The position numbers and the translations under genes are program-made. A stretch of DNA of 64,000 bases from Rostratula benghalensis (taxonomy: Eukaryota > Chordata > Aves > Charadriiformes > Rostratulidae), in contig VXAI01000383.1 of NCBI GenBank assembly GCA_013399305.1, positions 369,626 through 433,625 of the forward strand. The letters run 5' to 3'. The notes beneath the pieces were generated by a model that was not told the origin of the DNA, searched no databases, and saw only the letters and a list, made by a program, of their open reading frames with translations. Of this stretch, positions 62,597 through 64,000 are shown piece after piece. The first letter of the stretch is position 1. Each line of letters opens with the position of its first letter.

Positions 62597-62700
62597 GAGC
62601 ACCTCCCTGGTCTGGTGGGAGGTGTCCCTGCCCATGGTAGAGGTTTGGAGTTCAATGATCTTTAAGATCCCTTCCAACCCAACCTGAACTATTCTATGAT
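62597..62700 (+). mobile_element. short CR1 LINE tail
   Basis: About 100 bases: ggtctggtgggaggtgtccc, tgcccatggtagaggtttgg, gatctttaagatcccttcc and attctatgat. Only the last part of the 3' UTR is present. Confidence 0.92.
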
Positions 62701-63563
62701 GTGAAGGTGTTCAAACCTCATGCATGTAAGGTCACCGTAACCACCATAAAACAGAGCTTTCAAGTTTTTGGTGTCTAGGATGTGTCTTTCCCACTGGTTT
62801 TGTTGGCACCTGCACAGAACAAATATTTCTGCTCCCCAAACTGCACTACTGGAAACTGCAGGGTGATGTATACAGAATTTGGGGGGAGCCTGTGCAGAAG
62901 AGCAAAAGCACAGATCAGTTTCTTGCATATTTTTTTGCTTTAAGAATCATCACAAGCTGAAAGCAAAATGCATCTTGTTATCATCCACAGGTCAGTCTAA
63001 GATCCTGCAGCCTCAGTAAGCTTTCCTTGCCCAGCTTTGGAAAGTTCCTTGTGCTTCTTCTTTCTTCCTTGTTGGCCTTCCTCAGACCTTCAGTTTATCA
63101 AGATGTGCTCTGGCCAGCCAGGACTTGACCTCCACAGCACTGAGACAGACCTTGGACCAAACTCCAGGAGCTTGTGGCAATGGCCAGACCAGCTCTCCAG
63201 GCTTGCTAGGACTGGAGCCTGGTTGTCATGATGTACATCAGGTCACCTTGCAGAGGACAGTCACCAGCATGCAGCTGCTCTTCTTGCTCTCCATGCTGTC
63301 CTCTCGACTGGGTGATATGTGTCTTCTTCTGGCTGTGAAGAAGAAAGGTGCAAACTTTTGGAGCGTTGGCAACAAACCCAAATACTCTCGGCTTTCCTTC
63401 CTCCTCAGGATGGAGACTGCTGCGTTTAGTTCACAGCACCACTTAAAAAACCATCAAACCACCAGATTTCTTGCCACTCCAATGGGAAATGGTGGTAAGA
63501 CATTGTCCTAGATACCCACCTGGACCTGCCTGGAGGAGGGATGAACTGAGGGCTATATCCAAA
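62701..63563. other. unique non-coding DNA
   Basis: A 128-codon plus-strand frame (63125-63511) shows no recognised domain. No gene or repeat supported. Confidence 0.5.
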
Positions 63564-63750
63564 AATCACAGAATCACAGTATTGTCTAGGTTGGAAGGGA
63601 CCTTTAAGATCATCTAGTCCAACCAATAACTTAACTCTGATAAAACAAACATAAAACCATCACTAAACCACGTCACTAAGCACTATGTCAACCCATCTTT
63701 TAAAAACCTCCAGTGATGGTGCCTCAACCACTTCCCTGGGCAGTCCCTTC
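63564..63750 (-). mobile_element. CR1 LINE 3' end, antisense, same subfamily as 12592
   Basis: Starts with aatcacagaatcacagtatt. On the minus strand it carries ttaaaagatgggttgacata and gtgcttagtgacgtggttta, nearly identical to the copy at 12592-13073. The matching reverse-frame peptide contains [18 protein letters not shown], the usual CR1 3' block in translation. A short later piece (ggaaatatttcttcctgagc at about 63825) may be a detached part of the same copy. Confidence 0.93.
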
Positions 63751-64000
63751 ATGAGATTTCCAGGTGAACCCCTCACCCTGGGCAAGATGGAGGGAGGCAA
63801 GCTCTCCTTCATGGGGTTTTGCAGGGAAATATTTCTTCCTGAGCACAGCGTAAAAGCTGCCTGCATTACTATGGGCTAGAGAAAACCCTAAAAAAAAGTA
63901 AAATACAGCCGAAGGGAAGAATATATTGGGAAGGGAGTCATATGGCTGGCTGGAAAACGCAGGGCTTTGAAAGGGGATGGGGCGGGACAGGAAGAACATT
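63751..64000. other. non-coding end of the window
   Basis: No gene recognised. It may include a displaced CR1 fragment near 63825. Confidence 0.4.

Noticed and set aside
1..64000. CRISPR arrays, operons, phage or plasmid features, tRNA, rRNA, endogenous retrovirus
   Set aside because: No direct-repeat/spacer pattern, no cloverleaf-like sequence, and no LTR pair, primer-binding site or retroviral motif was seen. The CR1 content shows vertebrate DNA.

Overview
This window is vertebrate nuclear DNA, almost certainly from a bird and most likely a neognath. The diagnostic evidence is at least sixteen 5'-truncated CR1 LINE copies. They end in the avian CR1 3' motif (a run like ggtcccttccaac, then copies of the octamer attctatg) and carry the CR1 3' block gcccaggttgcccagagaag. 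That version of the block is typical of the young CR1-J type common in Neoaves. The sequence shows no bacterial organisation: there are no operons, ribosome binding sites or long contiguous genes. The longest uninterrupted frame (305 codons, 40027-40944) does not look like protein.

The window reads as intergenic or intronic DNA. Ten CR1 copies lie on the plus strand and six on the minus. Two of the minus copies (3852-4250 and 57430-58040) are old, and they still show on translation the C-terminal end of CR1 reverse-transcriptase ORF2. Between the CR1 copies lie unique sequence, mononucleotide runs and microsatellites, two degenerate minisatellites (6662-6870, about 65-bp unit; 7196-7300, 21-bp unit) and four assembly gaps (11998-12232, 31885-31999, 42199-42601, 54905-54979). 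The first three gaps start or end in a G run, a CTTTT array or a GGAA array, and the fourth has a short CCAG-like run on its left edge.

Region by region: 1-12 kb is mostly unique, with one old CR1 and the two minisatellites. 12.0-12.6 kb is a CpG-rich block on the edge of a gap, followed directly by a long CR1. 13-30 kb is unique DNA with scattered CR1 tails and homopolymers. 30.4-32 kb is AT-rich, resembles conserved non-coding DNA and ends in the CTTTT array. 35.9-38.8 kb holds three CR1 copies. 38.8-50.7 kb has no recognised CR1. It contains the best coding candidate in the window, an 83-bp internal exon at 47117-47199 with good splice sites and coding-like codons. 51-64 kb is mixed, with CpG-rich patches near 55.6 and 61.5 kb and several old and young CR1 fragments.

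No complete protein gene, tRNA, rRNA, endogenous retrovirus or CRISPR array was recognised. No novel multi-gene system is visible. The points most worth following up are the exon candidate, the CpG block beside the first gap, the two minisatellites, and two CR1 copies 13 kb apart that share an unusual sequence just beyond their 3' ends.
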